NCBI GenBank assembly: GCA_024803745.1
Contig: JANJXV010000101.1
Span: forward strand, 1,505,001-1,569,000
Length of the DNA stretch: 64,000 nt
Source of the DNA: Megascapheus bottae
Taxonomy: Eukaryota; Chordata; Mammalia; Rodentia; Geomyidae
Reading direction: 5' to 3'
Shown here in pieces: positions 1 to 11,392 of this stretch; the first letter of the stretch is position 1; the number at the start of each line of letters is the position of its first letter. The notes under the pieces are model-generated. The model did not search any database and had not been told where the DNA came from. It was given only the letters and a program-made list of their open reading frames with translations. Made by a program: the position numbers and the translations under genes.

Positions 1-117
1 GAAGTAAGAGTCTCAAGAGGACTTTCCTGCCCAGCGTGACTTTTAATTGTGATTCTCAGACCTCGGCCCCCAGAGTAGCTACGGTTATAGACATGAGCTA
101 CTGGAAGCACCTGGCTT
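1..117 (-). mobile_element. 7SL-headed SINE, partial
   Basis: Read on the minus strand this is the B1-like head of the 7SL/Geo SINE family: reverse complements of the 'GTAGCTACTC..GGCTGAG' and 'TCTGAG.ATCA' blocks and of the 'AGACTCTTA' junction are visible. The element continues off the left edge of the window, so its right half is not seen. It is fairly diverged. Confidence 0.6.
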
Positions 118-1011
118 CCAATAAGGATTTTTAAATGATGTTACTTTTAAGTTGTTTTTGCCTCAAAACAAGTGAGGGGAAAAAATGGCAGATCACTGGA
201 CCAGTTGAAAATACACCAGACAAATGCAAAAGGATCAAAAGCATGCTCATAGCAAGTCCGTCAGATAAAATGCAATTCAAGGTCAAAAGCATACATTTTT
301 CCAAATGAGAGATCCCTTAATTATTTATATATTTATTATTAATATTTATTCATATATTTGATAACATATTATATGTAAGATGTAACATATATAATTATAT
401 ATTATATTCATATAATTTGTATGTGACATAATGTACTAGGTATCATTATAGATTATATGTATATATCTGTGATCTTTGACCCAAACTAATAGAGTAATAA
501 AACATTCTGTACCTAAAGGAAGAGCATAAAGGAAAGAAATTGGGGAATGTTAGAATATGCCCCAATATGGGAGGAGGTAAAAGAATGCTAATGGGGCCTT
601 ACTATGAAATACTATGCAGGGATTAGAATGATCTACCTATGAACTATAGCACTCGAATGACTTGCTATTGTTGGAGACTTCCCACGTCTGGACATGCCTT
701 CTGTCCTTCTGTGAGCGATCAGCAACCACAAAACAATTGACATGGAGACAGGTAGCTTATCTCCCTGCCCTCTTATAAGTCAAAGTCTGTCCCGGAACAC
801 CAAATAGGAAGCTCACAGTGAGATAGGGCTTAGACGAGATGTCACCTGGGGGTATTTACTTCCATTCCACCTTCTGTTTGCCCTCTCCTACTGTTCTTGC
901 TCCAACATAGGTGCATCTGGAGAGCAGGTCTCAAATGACCACATGCACAAGTCCCGAGTGCAAGCTCTACTCCACAAAGCACAAGCCAAGGCAGGCTGCC
1001 ACAAAGTGATG
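118..1011. other. unique sequence, no gene seen
   Basis: Apart from the AT-rich patch at 301-480, no repeat family, splice-bounded open frame or promoter-like GC block is recognised here. Confidence 0.5.
301..480. repeat. AT-rich low-complexity tract
   Basis: Irregular runs of TATAT, ATTTAT and TAATAT without a fixed period. Three similar patches occur elsewhere in the window (about 4.5, 28.6 and 45.2 kb). Confidence 0.75.
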
Positions 1012-1290
1012 GACCCTAATGATGACGACAGCACTATTTACCATGTTGATATATGAGCATACTATGGGATGCTCAATGCCTTACGTATTTGTTTTTTCAT
1101 ATTCTCACGAACGTCTCCATAGATAGTCACGAGGAATCCCTATTTTGTAGAGGATGAACTGAAGGCTGGAAGAAGAAATCTGAATTGCCCGAGTTCATGT
1201 TGTCACAAGTTAGCAAAGCAAGTCTTTGCTCCCAGTTGATGCTGCTCAGAGACCAGCAAAGAAGCGTCCACTCTCCAAGGTCAACTAACG
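1012..1290 (-). mobile_element. MIR-like ancient SINE (antisense)
   Basis: The order of blocks matches an antisense MIR: a region like 'tattctcacgaacg..', then 'TTTGTAGAGGATGAACTGAAG', then 'GAATTGCCCGAG..GTCACAAGTTAGCAAAG'. These correspond to the MIR 'lower to zero counts, gaggaaactgag, tcacacagctag' core. It is strongly diverged, as expected of a mammal-wide element. The short open frame across it has no coding signature. Confidence 0.5.
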
Positions 1291-1334
1291 CACCTCCAGA
1301 CCTGCAGTACCACACTTTGATGCTGTAGGTTGGG

Positions 1335-1567
1335 TTTGGTTTGGGTTCTGTGCCCGTAATGGGGCTTACACTCGGGGTCTGGGTATGTTGTCTCTTAGCT
1401 TCATCACTCAAGGCTAGTGCCCTCCCACTTGAGCCACTTCGGGCTTTCTGTTGGTTAACTGGAGATGAGAATCTCACAGACTTTACTCTGCAGGCTGGCT
1501 TTGAAAGCCAATCCTCAGATCCCAGCCTCCAGAGCAGCTAGGATTATAGGTGTGAGCCATTGGCAAC
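1335..1567 (-). mobile_element. 7SL-headed Geo SINE
   Basis: Antisense copy: the Geo half comes first (CTCAAGGCTAGTGCCCTCCCACTTGAGCCAC region), then the reverse complement of the 7SL head (CAGAGCAGCTAGGATTATAG). It is full length or close to it and diverged. Short frames across it are shadows. Confidence 0.75.
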
Positions 1568-3196
1568 TTCGTTGCAAGTACTAAGTTTTAAAAAGGTTAT
1601 CTCACATATTTCGCTGGGCCTTTGCATGTATCATCATCTTCATTCTTGCCACACTCCTGGGAAATGAATCGCATCCTCCCTTTCCACAAATAGGAATGTG
1701 GAAAGGTGAGAAGCTTTGCGACCAATGAGATGATGGCGGCTCGGATCCGAAACATGTGGGCTCTCTGCCTGGCCTCTCCCACCCTTTCCTCAGGTGTTAT
1801 TGGGCTTCTTTTCCAATAACCAAAGAAACCAAACTTCACCCCGACAGAAGAACTAAAACAAAGCTGATTTCTCCTTACTTCCCCTAATTCCTGACATCAT
1901 AGATAAATAAAAAAGCAGTAATAAACCTGTAGGTCCTCACCTCTTAACTGATTTAAGTCCATCCCGAAAGTTACCAGGGGTGGAAATGAAATTGTCTGTT
2001 TCATGTTTGTAATCTTGGGAGAGAAGGGGACAGTCTGAAATTGGTGTTGTAAATTGGGATCCATTTGTGTTAGCCAGGTAAGAAGTCAGCTCGTTTTCTA
2101 TTTTTTTTAATAATTTCCACAAATTTCCTTTTTGTTTTATTCTTGTGTCGATCTCTGTCTCTCTTCCTTCTCTCCCTTTTCATGTGCCCTCTCACATTTT
2201 CACTTCCTATAAGAGGGATCACTGTGCCTGCACTAACATGTGCTATAAAAAAAAGCCTTTAAATGTGTATGTTGTTAAATGAAAAGAAATCGCATCTACA
2301 TCTGCCTGTGTGTCCTTGAGGTTGAAATTCCCTTTTAAAAGAGAGAATTAAATGATAAGGTTAGAGGTCTCCCGACTCCTCATAATTCTGTCTGTGATTA
2401 AAAGCCAATAGTTTCATTATTTTGGTGATGTTCTGGGGTTTTGGGGACTTAATTCTGCCTTGTAAATTGAGGTCAGCAAGCTAGAAGAAAACTGAAAATC
2501 CTCTGGGCTCGCTGCTATGTTCCCGAGACCAGAGTCGCTATCAGCTCTGTCCTAATGAATCTCCACTCTATTAAGTGGTTATTTGGTCTTGAAATAGGTC
2601 ATTTGTAGCTCCTTCTCACTCAAGAACAGAAGGCAAACTGTTAGAGAAGAACTGGAAGAACAGAAGGTGGATTGAGACTGAAAAGGGCTCTCCTACCAAG
2701 GGCTCCATTTAATGGACTCAGAATAAAGTGCTCTGGGATGGATGGGTCTTACTGTCTAGGAGAGGACCAGGGAGAAGGATGGAGGAGGGGTGGGGTGGGG
2801 GGGGAATCTGATCAAGATGCCTTGCCTGCATACACAGGTAGGTCAAAATGAATCCCTCTGTACAACTAATTAAAGTTAATTTTAAAGTTAGTGTGTGGGG
2901 GGGTGGGGGAGAAAGATTGTGTTGAGGTGTTTTCAGTTGGATGCTGACAGAACTCTGACCCAGAGAAAAGGAAGTTCCTGAGGAATATTAAGTGAATGGT
3001 ACCCAAGAGTACAGATTGAGGAACATTTAGGAATTTTTAACAAATGAGCTGTTGGTAATTAGGCAAGAAATCTCCTCAGGTGGTCGCATGAAATATATTA
3101 CCCAAACTGAGACACTCAAAAACAAAAGGGAAGGCCATGCATCATTCACAGGAACTACCCCAGACACACTGGAACTAAATAATACTATAAGAAAAT
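1568..3196. other. mostly unique sequence
   Basis: No gene recognised. The part at about 2270-2640 is free of recognisable repeats and of mixed composition, so it could be conserved non-coding DNA; conservation cannot be measured here. G-runs occur at about 2785-2805 and 2896-2910. Confidence 0.4.
2772..2895 (+). mobile_element. dispersed repeat 3' end, family unnamed
   Basis: Contains 'ATCAAGATGC' followed by 'GAATCCCTCTGTACAACTA' and an A/T-rich tail. Related tails occur at 32.29-32.44 kb (which also has the ATCAAGATGC block) and at 55.30-55.38 kb. I infer a dispersed element with a shared 3' end, but I do not recognise the family. Confidence 0.4.
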
Positions 3197-3204
3197 GAGT
3201 TTCA

Positions 3205-3403
3205 GGACTGGGAGCATAGCCTAGTGGTAGAGTGTTCCCCTAGCAAACACGAAGCCCTGGGTTTGATTCCTCAGTTCCACATATACAGAAAAAGCCAGAA
3301 GTGCCTCTGTGGCTCAAGTGGCAGAGCACTAACCTTGAGCAAAAAGTGTCCAAGGACAGTGTGCAGGCCCTGAGTTCAAGCTCCAGGACTGGTTAAAAAA
3401 AAA
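3205..3403 (+). mobile_element. IDL-Geo dimeric SINE
   Basis: The left tRNA-like monomer has an A box at 'tagcctagtgg' and B box 'ggtttgattcc'. The right Geo monomer ends with 'ccaggactggtt' and an A-tail. It is flanked by perfect 8-bp target-site duplications GAGTTTCA at 3197-3204 and 3404-3411, so the boundaries are firm. Sequence changes place it among the older copies. Confidence 0.9.
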
Positions 3404-3411
3404 GAGTTTCA

Positions 3412-4489
3412 TGTGTACTGTTTAGGCCATAGGGTGCAGGCGTACTTTCAGCTCCTATTCCTGGGCCAAAAGCAGACATTACTAATGGATTGTGGCTTCT
3501 GTCCCTTTAAACTGGACTGTGGTCTCAAATCCATTCTCAACAGAGCCTCCCTCTTCTTCCCTACAAATCCATAGGCAGGAGCAGAGGGGAACAGATCTTT
3601 GTGGTCATTAACAACATTTATTTCCACTCTGTTCCTTTCCCCCCCCCCGCCCCTTTTAATCCTCCCATTTTTCTCTCTTTAGAATCTAGAATTCTATATC
3701 GCACGTGTTAGATAAGTCTCAGAGTTTGCTTGAAAATCTTGTGCTTTTAAAAATGCTTTATGACATTTTATCAATTCACTACCTAGAACAATTAGGTACA
3801 AATAACCACCATACTCTGTTTTGTTTTGTTTTCAATTTAGGCCTGAAAAAGAAATCTTCTAGTAGATTTCCACTGGTTGGAAATTTTAAGGTTGGGATAA
3901 GTAAACATGGTCATTTTCTAAGGGAGGAGTCTGGTCTCAACCTTAGGAAATACATCAGAGAATTCCAACATGCTTGGCTAACAGTTGCTAAACTGAGTGG
4001 GCTCAGCCAAGAACAGTGGTCCAGATTTATGAGCACATACGAGGCCAACCTTCTTAGGAACACTAATATCTATCATTTGTCCGTTCTGCGAGAAAGGTCA
4101 GGGGATGTGGCAAGGACCATTTCAAGGGTCCCTGTGCCACTTGCATAAGAGACCAATGACCTGCAAACAAGGTCATCTGTTACTAAAATGGAAAGGTGCA
4201 CTGGGAGCACTAGTCTAATTCCAGAGCAGTGATCTGGAGCCTGACAACAAATGCCCTGTGGCTTATATCGCTCCCCAATAAAAATGGTATTTGATGTTAT
4301 CCGAGCTAGTCATTGTAAATTAGTTTATTGCAAATGAAGATACAATTTCATGTGGAGAGCAGTAAGCTTTCTTTCTCAGACCCAACAGCCTGTGAGTTGA
4401 ATGCAGTCTTTAAAAATATTTGTATTTGTTCCTTTTTCATATTTAAGACCTTATTTCAGGTTTCCAGACTTTAGTCTGGAATGATGATG
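3412..4489. other. unique sequence with a 147-codon open frame
   Basis: Position 3705-4148 on the plus strand holds the longest open frame outside recognised repeats. It has no recognisable domain, signal peptide or composition typical of a protein, and no strong splice context. It is most likely chance. The rest shows no identified feature; a C-run lies at about 3640-3650. Confidence 0.35.
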
Positions 4490-4690
4490 GATGCTTGCAT
4501 TTTAAACACATAAATAATAAACATTATTATAAAAATATAATATATAGTAATATATTTATTTGTATAAACATAAATAATATATTCTATTATATATTTTATA
4601 TGTAAATATATGTCTAGGAATATAAATATATGTATAATTATACATGCATATTACTATATGGATATGCAATAGTATGTATTATTATAAGAA
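4490..4690. repeat. AT-rich low-complexity tract
   Basis: Dense TATA/ATAAT words with no fixed repeat unit over about 200 bp. Confidence 0.75.
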
Positions 4691-5987
4691 TTATTGTTAC
4701 TTTAGAAACCTGAAAAAGTGTCCATTCATGCAAAGGCACTGGGGTATATCTCAGTTACACCTGATCATGCTTGTTTAGTATGTTTCCTTCCTTCCCTTGA
4801 GGTATTTTAGTTTGCAACTCCTGGTTTAGTTTAATAAGTGAGTCATGAAGGCATCGACCATGAAATTGAAGACGTAGTCACCCAAGAGTGTATTTTAATT
4901 TAAATTTAACATTAGCCAATGCTTCAGGCTAATGATAAACATTACCCAACTGCTGCACACACACATACACACCCATACACCAAAGTACCCATACAAGCAC
5001 ACACACAAGCACATGTAGCATCTTTACATGGTGTTCTAGTCATTCAACCAAATACCGAGTTGCCAGAAATAGTCAGGGGTCTTAATAACAAAGACTTGAC
5101 CTCAAAAACAAAAACAAAAGGATTTAACCTTCTCTAAAGGATAGAGGATGGTTTCCCTGAAAATGGGAAGCACAAAGCAAGCCTGGTAACTGAGTCAAGA
5201 AGGAAGCTGGGGAGGTGGCAGAGCTGTTACCCACACCACAGCTCGGTGAGGCCTGGAAGCCTGAAGCCTTGCCAGGCACATTTCACTGGTTGGGGCTGAC
5301 TCTCACCTCCTGGTCTTCCTCCAGGCTCCCCTAGAGGCAAGTAGAAGAGAAGCCTCCTTCCCCACTCAGGCTTGCACATGGCACTGGTGTGGAACTTGTC
5401 CAGGGCTCCCAGGAAAGTCTATCTCCAGGACTCAGCCAGCATGTGAACATTCTGTGCAGCTCAGCCTCTGGGAACAGGAACCTGATTTTCTTCCCCAGGA
5501 TCTCTGGACCACAGGGAAGGGAGAAGCGCTTTCTATAATCCTGACAGAAAAGACAGTGTTTCCATTGCCCCATGCCACACAGGGGCCTAATTAAATCAGC
5601 CTGTGTTACAGGGATTGTACCACAGGGCCTCACACTGATCCCCGCTTCTGTTTCTCAGGCCAAGGGGTTCAGATAATGAACCCGAACTGCTTCTCAATTC
5701 ATTGCAAATTCCAGAAGGCAGGGGAGGAATTTAAAAAAAAATAAAAAAAATTAAGCCAGGGTTGATGTTGCCAGGCTATTAAACCACTCTTCATTAAACA
5801 AAGTAACGAGAAGGCAGAGGAAGGGGTTGATTTTCTAGCCCGGGGAAGTCTTTGTTACAGAGTTCTGACCTTAAGAACTGACAGCAAAAGGTTTTGTTCA
5901 TGGAGCAACTCAGACAATGTCAGTTGGATAAAGAAGTCTGTTTGGATTTTTCAAAGTGCTGGAAGAGGAAGGGAGAGTTTAGAAATG
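4691..5987. other. unique sequence, no gene seen
   Basis: Includes an imperfect CA-rich patch at about 4955-5012 and a repeat-free block at about 5640-5960 (with ATTAAA and TTAAG words) that could be a conserved regulatory element. This cannot be confirmed from one genome. Confidence 0.4.
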
Positions 5988-6095
5988 GAAATGATGATGA
6001 TGATGTTGGATACGGAGATACCTGGTCCTGAGTTCACATCCTAGCTCTCTCATTCCCAGCTGTGTGACAGTTCTCAGCTTTATCTGTGCTGGGTG
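5988..6095 (+). mobile_element. MIR-like ancient SINE
   Basis: Shows the MIR core order 'CCTGGTCCTGAGTTCACATCC..AGCT' then 'CCAGCTGTGTGAC', matching the conserved 'gggttcaaatcctggct..agctgtgtgacc' block. The 3' part is lost. Confidence 0.6.
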
Positions 6096-7132
6096 ATGGA
6101 TATCCAGGGAGTATGCCCACTCCATCAGTCACAGCTGGCTCAGGTATTGGCTTAATGGAAGCCTGTCTGTCTGCCTGCCTGCCTTGCTAGATTTTGAGTC
6201 CTATGAGGGGAAAAGATCTCATCTACTTTGTCTACCCGAGAGTCACTTCTCACCCCCCTCAGTAAATATTGGATGAGCATTTAATGAATTCACGAATAAG
6301 CAAAGTAAGACGTTTCATTTATCATACCTAGATAATCTTGACAACCACCCCAGGAGACGGGGCCTGCACGACTGCACCCTTTCCAAGCATCTCCATTGGA
6401 GAACCAATTAGCCAGAAAGGTTAGACCAAAACAATTTTTTTTTCTTAAATTCACAAGAACAGACTTTTTTCTGTAATCTTTACCTTGAACCTTTCTCCCA
6501 ATTCCCCAAGACTTTCTGCCACACATGCAAAGACTTTCTTCTGAATTTCAAAATCCTCATTCCCATCCCCTTCCCCAGACCCTAGATGATGGAACTAAAG
6601 AATCACAAAGAATCAAAATACAGCGTTTGTTCTCATTGAAAAGTCCTTGTTTGCCTGCAGGTGAAGGCCCATGAAATCATTTCACACAAGACAGACAGGC
6701 ATGCGATGTTTCCCGTCACACATCTGCATCCCACCTGCTTGGACCACTCATCTTATATGGTCCAATGTGCAGTAACCATTGAGGCACATCCCCTCTAAAA
6801 TCAACATTTTTCTTGGTAACCTGATCTGCCTCTTTGCTTTATACTTCACATCGCCTCAGAGATTTTATTCTGCCAATGGAAAATGAACGAATGCCATTTC
6901 TTTGGATCTACTTTTGTTAGAAAGGAATAGCATATCTCATTCTGGGAAGACCATTATCAACTGGTATCACAATGCCCACCTTTGTCTCTGCTCTAGAATT
7001 TCAGAGATATGAACCTTACAAGTCTATGGATTCATTCTGTTTTGCCATTTTTGTGGGCAATCCATTAGCCTGTCAGAGGCCAGTGAGCCAAGGACAATTG
7101 TAGATCTTTGTTTTCTTTTTCAATTTCCTTTT
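6096..7132. other. unique sequence, no gene seen
   Basis: Contains a short TCTG/CCTG run near 6160-6185. No other repeat, exon or promoter signature is recognised. Confidence 0.45.
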
Positions 7133-7348
7133 TTTTTCTTGATGGTACCACTGGTGGAATTCAGGGCCTCATGCTTCCTGAGCAAGCACTCTGCCATTTG
7201 AGCACACAGTAGTCCTTTTCAGTTCACTTGCTTTTAGTTTCTCAAATAGATTCTTGGGCTTTTACCCAGGCTTTCTTCAGATCACGATCCTCCTACTTCT
7301 GCCTCCTGAGTACCTGGGATGACAGATATGGGCTACCATGCCCAGCAA
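7133..7348 (-). mobile_element. old 7SL-headed SINE
   Basis: Antisense copy. 'GGCCTCATGCTTCCTGAGCAAGCACTCTGCCA' corresponds to a tRNA-like right part, and 'CTTCTGCCTCCTGAGTACC..GGATGACAG' to the reverse complement of the 7SL head. The high divergence suggests an early member of the family or a B1 relative. Confidence 0.5.
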
Positions 7349-7981
7349 TGCAAATCATAAGTTTTTAAGATCAAATAGAATAAAGGATGGTTGGCTATCA
7401 TTGATTTTCTGAGAAATCAATATCCAAATCAACTATCTAAGTCACCATTTACATTCAAATAGTCTACACAAAGCTACGGTGTTCTTGAGCCCAGTTCCAC
7501 AGTCAGGTTAGAAACCTATGGGTTGGAATAACTACTATAAATCGGACTTTTCCAAATATAAGTGATTGTCTTTTAGACCACATGGAATGCTTACAGAAAT
7601 TGTGAATTCCAAGGCTTACCTCCTAGAGAGTTTAATAACACAGGGGCCCCCCAGAATGTATAGCCCTGATCCATACCCTGCTTCTGCAGGAAGGGGCTTC
7701 AAGTAACTTCATGAGCTCATTGCACGCCCTCCAGTGCGACACTCAAGTGCTCTCAGGCTTAATTTCCTCATCTGAACACCAGGTACGAAAACACCCAGGC
7801 AATGTCACGAAATGCTGCCAAGTTAATCTGTGCGGAGGTGGTTGGCAATTCTATCAAGTGCTCTATACAGGTATAAAGTATTCCAGTTTTCAGCTCACTT
7901 GGTTGTAATGTTTTTTATTTTTGCTTATTGGGGACCAGTTTCAGGTGATTTGCAAGGTCCACTGTATAAAGGAAATATAAA
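7349..7981. other. unique sequence, no gene seen
   Basis: No repeat or coding feature recognised between the SINE at 7.1-7.3 kb and the next one. Short plus-strand frames here overlap the downstream SINE and are not supported. Confidence 0.45.
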
Positions 7982-7991
7982 AAGCAAATTT

Positions 7992-8184
7992 GGGCTGGGA
8001 GTTTGGCCTACTGGTAGAGTGTTTGCTTTGCATGCACAGAGACCCAGGTTCGATTCCTTGGTACCACATACATAGAAAAAAGCCGGAAGTGGTGCTGAAG
8101 CTCAAGTGGTAGAGCTCTAGCCTTGAAAAAGTCCAAGGACAGTGCTCAGGCCCTGAGCTCAAGCCCAGGACTGGTTTAAAAAAA
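7992..8184 (+). mobile_element. IDL-Geo dimeric SINE
   Basis: Complete dimer with the canonical B box GGTTCGATTCC in the left monomer, a joining 'ACATACATAGAAAAAAGCCGG' region and a Geo right monomer ending 'CCAGGACTGG' plus A-tail. Perfect 10-bp target-site duplications AAGCAAATTT lie at 7982-7991 and 8185-8194 (the second overlaps the A-tail end). Little decayed, so relatively young. Confidence 0.93.
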
Positions 8185-8269
8185 AAGCAAATTTGATGAT
8201 GATGCCAAGCTGATAGCCATGGGGGTTCTAAACTGCATGGGTTCTGTGGGTGTGTCGAAAACTTAAGGA

Positions 8270-8468
8270 GTAATGGCTGTAATCCTAGAGGCCATTCTGG
8301 AGGCTAGAATATGAGAAAAGTCTATGGGAGACTCTTATCTCCAATTCACTACCAAAAGCAACAACAAAAGAAACAGAAATGGAGCTGTGGTTCAAGTGGT
8401 GAAGCTCTAGAGTTTCTGCAAAGAAGCTCAGGTATAGCACCCAGCCCTAAGTTCAAAACAAAAACAAA
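8270..8468 (+). mobile_element. 7SL-headed Geo SINE, diverged
   Basis: 'GGCTGTAATCCTAGAGG..GGAGGCTAGA', the 'GAGACTCTTATCTCCAATT' junction and a Geo half ('GAGCTGTGGTTCAAGTGGTGAAG') are visible. It is directly abutted by the next copy, a head-to-tail pair. Confidence 0.75.
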
Positions 8469-8699
8469 GCCCAGCATGGTGGCTCATGCCTGTAATCCTA
8501 GCTACTCAGGAGGCTGAGATCTGAGGATCAAGGTTCAAAGCCAGCCCCAGCACAAAAGGACCTGAGACTCTTATCTCCAATTAACCTCTAGAAAACAGGA
8601 AGTGGGGCTTGGCTCAAGGGTCGGGTGGTAGCCTTGAGCCGAAGAGCTCAGGGACAGCACCCAGGCTGAGTTCAAGCCCTATGACCCACAAAAAAAAAG
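8469..8699 (+). mobile_element. 7SL-headed Geo SINE
   Basis: Well-preserved head 'GTGGCTCATGCCTGTAATCC', junction 'GAGACTCTTATCTCCAATTA', and a Geo half ending in 'GAGTTCAAGCCC'-like sequence and an A-rich tail. It sits immediately after another member in the same orientation, probably by insertion into that copy's A-tail. Confidence 0.85.
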
Positions 8700-9137
8700 A
8701 CAATTCTAGCCCAAAGTCAATGGCAAATAGTGGTAACATGTCCAACTCTTAAGTAAAAGGTGACAGCTTTGGAAAAGCTACTGAAGATTCAAAACCACTA
8801 CTGTGTATGCACACTCCCCCACCTCTCCTTCCATTGTCCCAGGATTAAATATTCATTGCCTTTCTCTGTGCAAACAGAGACAGAGCCTAAGACACACATC
8901 ATAAAAAATGCAATGTAAAGTTTCTCCCTAATTTCAGTTTCTGTATTAGAAATGCATTTTTGAATGACCTTCCCACTGCTGGGGTCGAACACCTAATCTT
9001 CCCTGCCCGGGTGAGTGTTATTCTGGGGAAACGTGGGTGTGTATGGAAGACCAAGAGATCAAGGACAAATCCCCATCAGCTGTCTGGCAATCCTCACCCC
9101 ATCAACACACACAGTGTTCAACATATGTTCAGGAAGT
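8700..9137. other. unique sequence, no gene seen
   Basis: No recognisable repeat, exon or regulatory signature. Confidence 0.45.
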
Positions 9138-9326
9138 CAGGCGCTGGTAGCTCATACCTGTAATCCTAGCTACTCAGAAGGCTGAGATCTGAGGATCATG
9201 GTTCAAAGCCAGCCTGGGCAGGAAAAGTCCAGGAGACTTTTATCTCCAATCCATCACCAGAAAAACAGAAGCGACACTGTGACTCAAAGCAGTAGAACAC
9301 TAGCCTGCAGAAAAAGATGAAGGCCC
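9138..9326 (+). mobile_element. 7SL-headed Geo SINE, 3'-truncated
   Basis: Head 'GGTAGCTCATACCTGTAATCC' and junction intact. The Geo half breaks off shortly after 'ACACTAGCCTGCAG', so the B-box-like end and A-tail are missing. Confidence 0.8.
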
Positions 9327-10392
9327 ACAACCAGCGTGAGCCACTGGCACTCTGTTTCCACTGCTCTTTTGAAGGCAGGGATATTTACATTAACATATTG
9401 TATATGATTCCTATGAAACTCCAAATACGCGTGAAAGAAAATACAACAGCACTCACCAAGTTCTACTACGTTTTCTTCCGACTAACTCCTGTTTACAAAC
9501 GTTGAAGGCTCTGGTGTAGCTCAGGAAACCTTTTCAAAGCTCCAGCAGTTAATTATAGCTGACTCTGGGGCTGGGAAAGCCGACTACACTACACTCTGAG
9601 ATCAATGGCTCTGGCTAGACTGGGAGGGGAGAAATGCCACTCAGATGGTAATCACTGAATGCTTCTCAAACCCAGGGAAGCAAGGCAGGGCCTCACTCCC
9701 ATAATCCTCTGCACCAGCTCTTCCACACAGGTCAATGCAAAAGCAGCCTGCACTCCCCAAGCAAAACCTGCCACAGCTCTCCAGAGAAACAAACGACATT
9801 CCCATACAGAACGTATTATGTGTATATATTACTACTTACGCTATCATAATACATGCAAATGTAAAGAATATAACGTAGAATATCCAAACATACAATGAAG
9901 TGCATCACTGATTGTTGAGCCCTCCAGCTGGGCCCATAGCCTGTGCTGCAACTACAGAACTTGAGCGGGCAGATGTCTCTATTGGTATATTGGCTTACAT
10001 TACTGTGGATGCGCACTCAAGAGTGAGACTTATTTACTTGGGCTTTCCCCCCCCCATTCTGTCAATTAGAAAGGGCAAGCCCTGGTTTGCCACCTTCTCC
10101 ACCATTGTAACTGCTTTGCTTACTATACGGAAGTCCTCAGGTAATTCTTGCCAAGTGGATGGATGCTGGCAAAAGACTTAGAGAAACCATCTGCCAAGAA
10201 TTAATAGAGGTTACTCTGCAGAGAGATTAGGAGATGACTTTTAAATACACTGCTGTTACCCTTTATAATTTTAATATTTTTGGAGCCAACTTCTGCGGAA
10301 ACTATTTTTCTAATGAAGAAGAAAATGAAATGAATGTAGCTTGGGACCCAAGTGATCCCAAACATGAATAGTAGCTAAGAAGTTTAGCCTTC
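9327..10392. other. unique sequence, no gene seen
   Basis: No repeat recognised apart from a C-run at about 10046-10054. Several short frames on both strands overlap each other, which argues against coding. Confidence 0.45.
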
Positions 10393-10512
10393 AAAAGCCA
10401 GGCACGTGCCTGTCATCCTAGTCACTCAGGAGGCTGAGACCTGAGGATCACAGTCCAAAGCCAGCCTGGACAGAAAAGTCCATGAGACTCGAATCTCTGC
10501 TTAATCAACAAA
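10393..10512 (+). mobile_element. 7SL-headed SINE, head only
   Basis: Covers 'GCACGTGCCTGTCATCCTAG' to 'AAAAGTCCATGAGACTC'. The Geo half is absent. Confidence 0.75.
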
Positions 10513-10584
10513 GCTCATTGGTGGGTGAGAAGAATGCACAGCACTGACACCCATGGAGGGACGGTGTAAGTAGATCAGGCCTCT

Positions 10585-10600
10585 GCCGCCAGGGGGCGTC
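10585..10600 (+). promoter_or_regulatory. CTCF-like binding motif
   Basis: GCCGCCAGGGGGCGTC matches the CTCF core (CC[AG]CCAGGGGGCG) at essentially every strongly constrained position, and it contains CpGs in an otherwise CpG-poor stretch. It lies just downstream of a SINE head but outside it. CTCF organises chromatin loops and insulators, and motif orientation (here plus) matters for loop pairing. Occupancy is not shown by sequence. Confidence 0.6.
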
Positions 10601-11392
10601 TCCTCCATCTAGAGCTGCATGGCCAGCTGGTGAACAGGAGGGGAAGGCTGTCCTTTGAGATGCTATCTGTAATGCAGCCAGCTGGCAGATAGCTTGGTGC
10701 AACGCAAGCCTGGCATTTAATAAACCAGAAGTGTCGTTTTACTACTGAACCCTCTCCTTTATACTAAGAAGATAATGAAGACACTATCTGGCATTTCTTG
10801 GGGCATCTGGAAGAGTTAAAGAAGTGAAGAGCTTGCTTTGCTCTGGAGAGGAGGAAGATAAATCTTTACACGCGGAGGAAAAGCCTGTATAAAAAAATGG
10901 ATCTTCTTTGGTATTGGAGGAGAGGAGGGAGCTATAATTTGTTTGTAAAGGGCACTTCGAAGTTTTACTTCAGCAATTTTATTACAAATTAACAAGACAA
11001 CCCTCATAAGCATAAAATAACAACCATAAAGATAGAGGTGGGATTTTTTTTAAAGCTTTTATCTCAACCAGTAGGAATGCTGTTATAAAAGATGGATACG
11101 TAAAATAAGGCAGAGGATAGTTTTGGATAAGAGGGTGAACTAGAATGCCCTGCACGTCACAGACACAGGATACTAGGAATGGAAGTTTGGGGGATTAATT
11201 GAAGAAGAGTTCTCCAGAGATATAAAGAGAGGCAGAGAAAGTGAATTCCTGAGAAAAATGATAATCAGGGTGATGTTCCCCCCAGTGCCAGGAATTGTTT
11301 GATGAATCGGTGGCATTTTGATATCTAATATTTCATTTCAAGTGATTGCTTATCATGGTTCATGCTGTAATTTCCTGCCATTAGCCAAAGCA
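10601..11392. other. unique sequence, no gene seen
   Basis: No recognisable repeat or gene before the purine tract. Confidence 0.45.

Noticed and set aside
7992..8184. tRNA gene (good A and B boxes)
   Set aside because: The boxes belong to the tRNA-derived left monomer of a SINE with target-site duplications, not to a tRNA gene.
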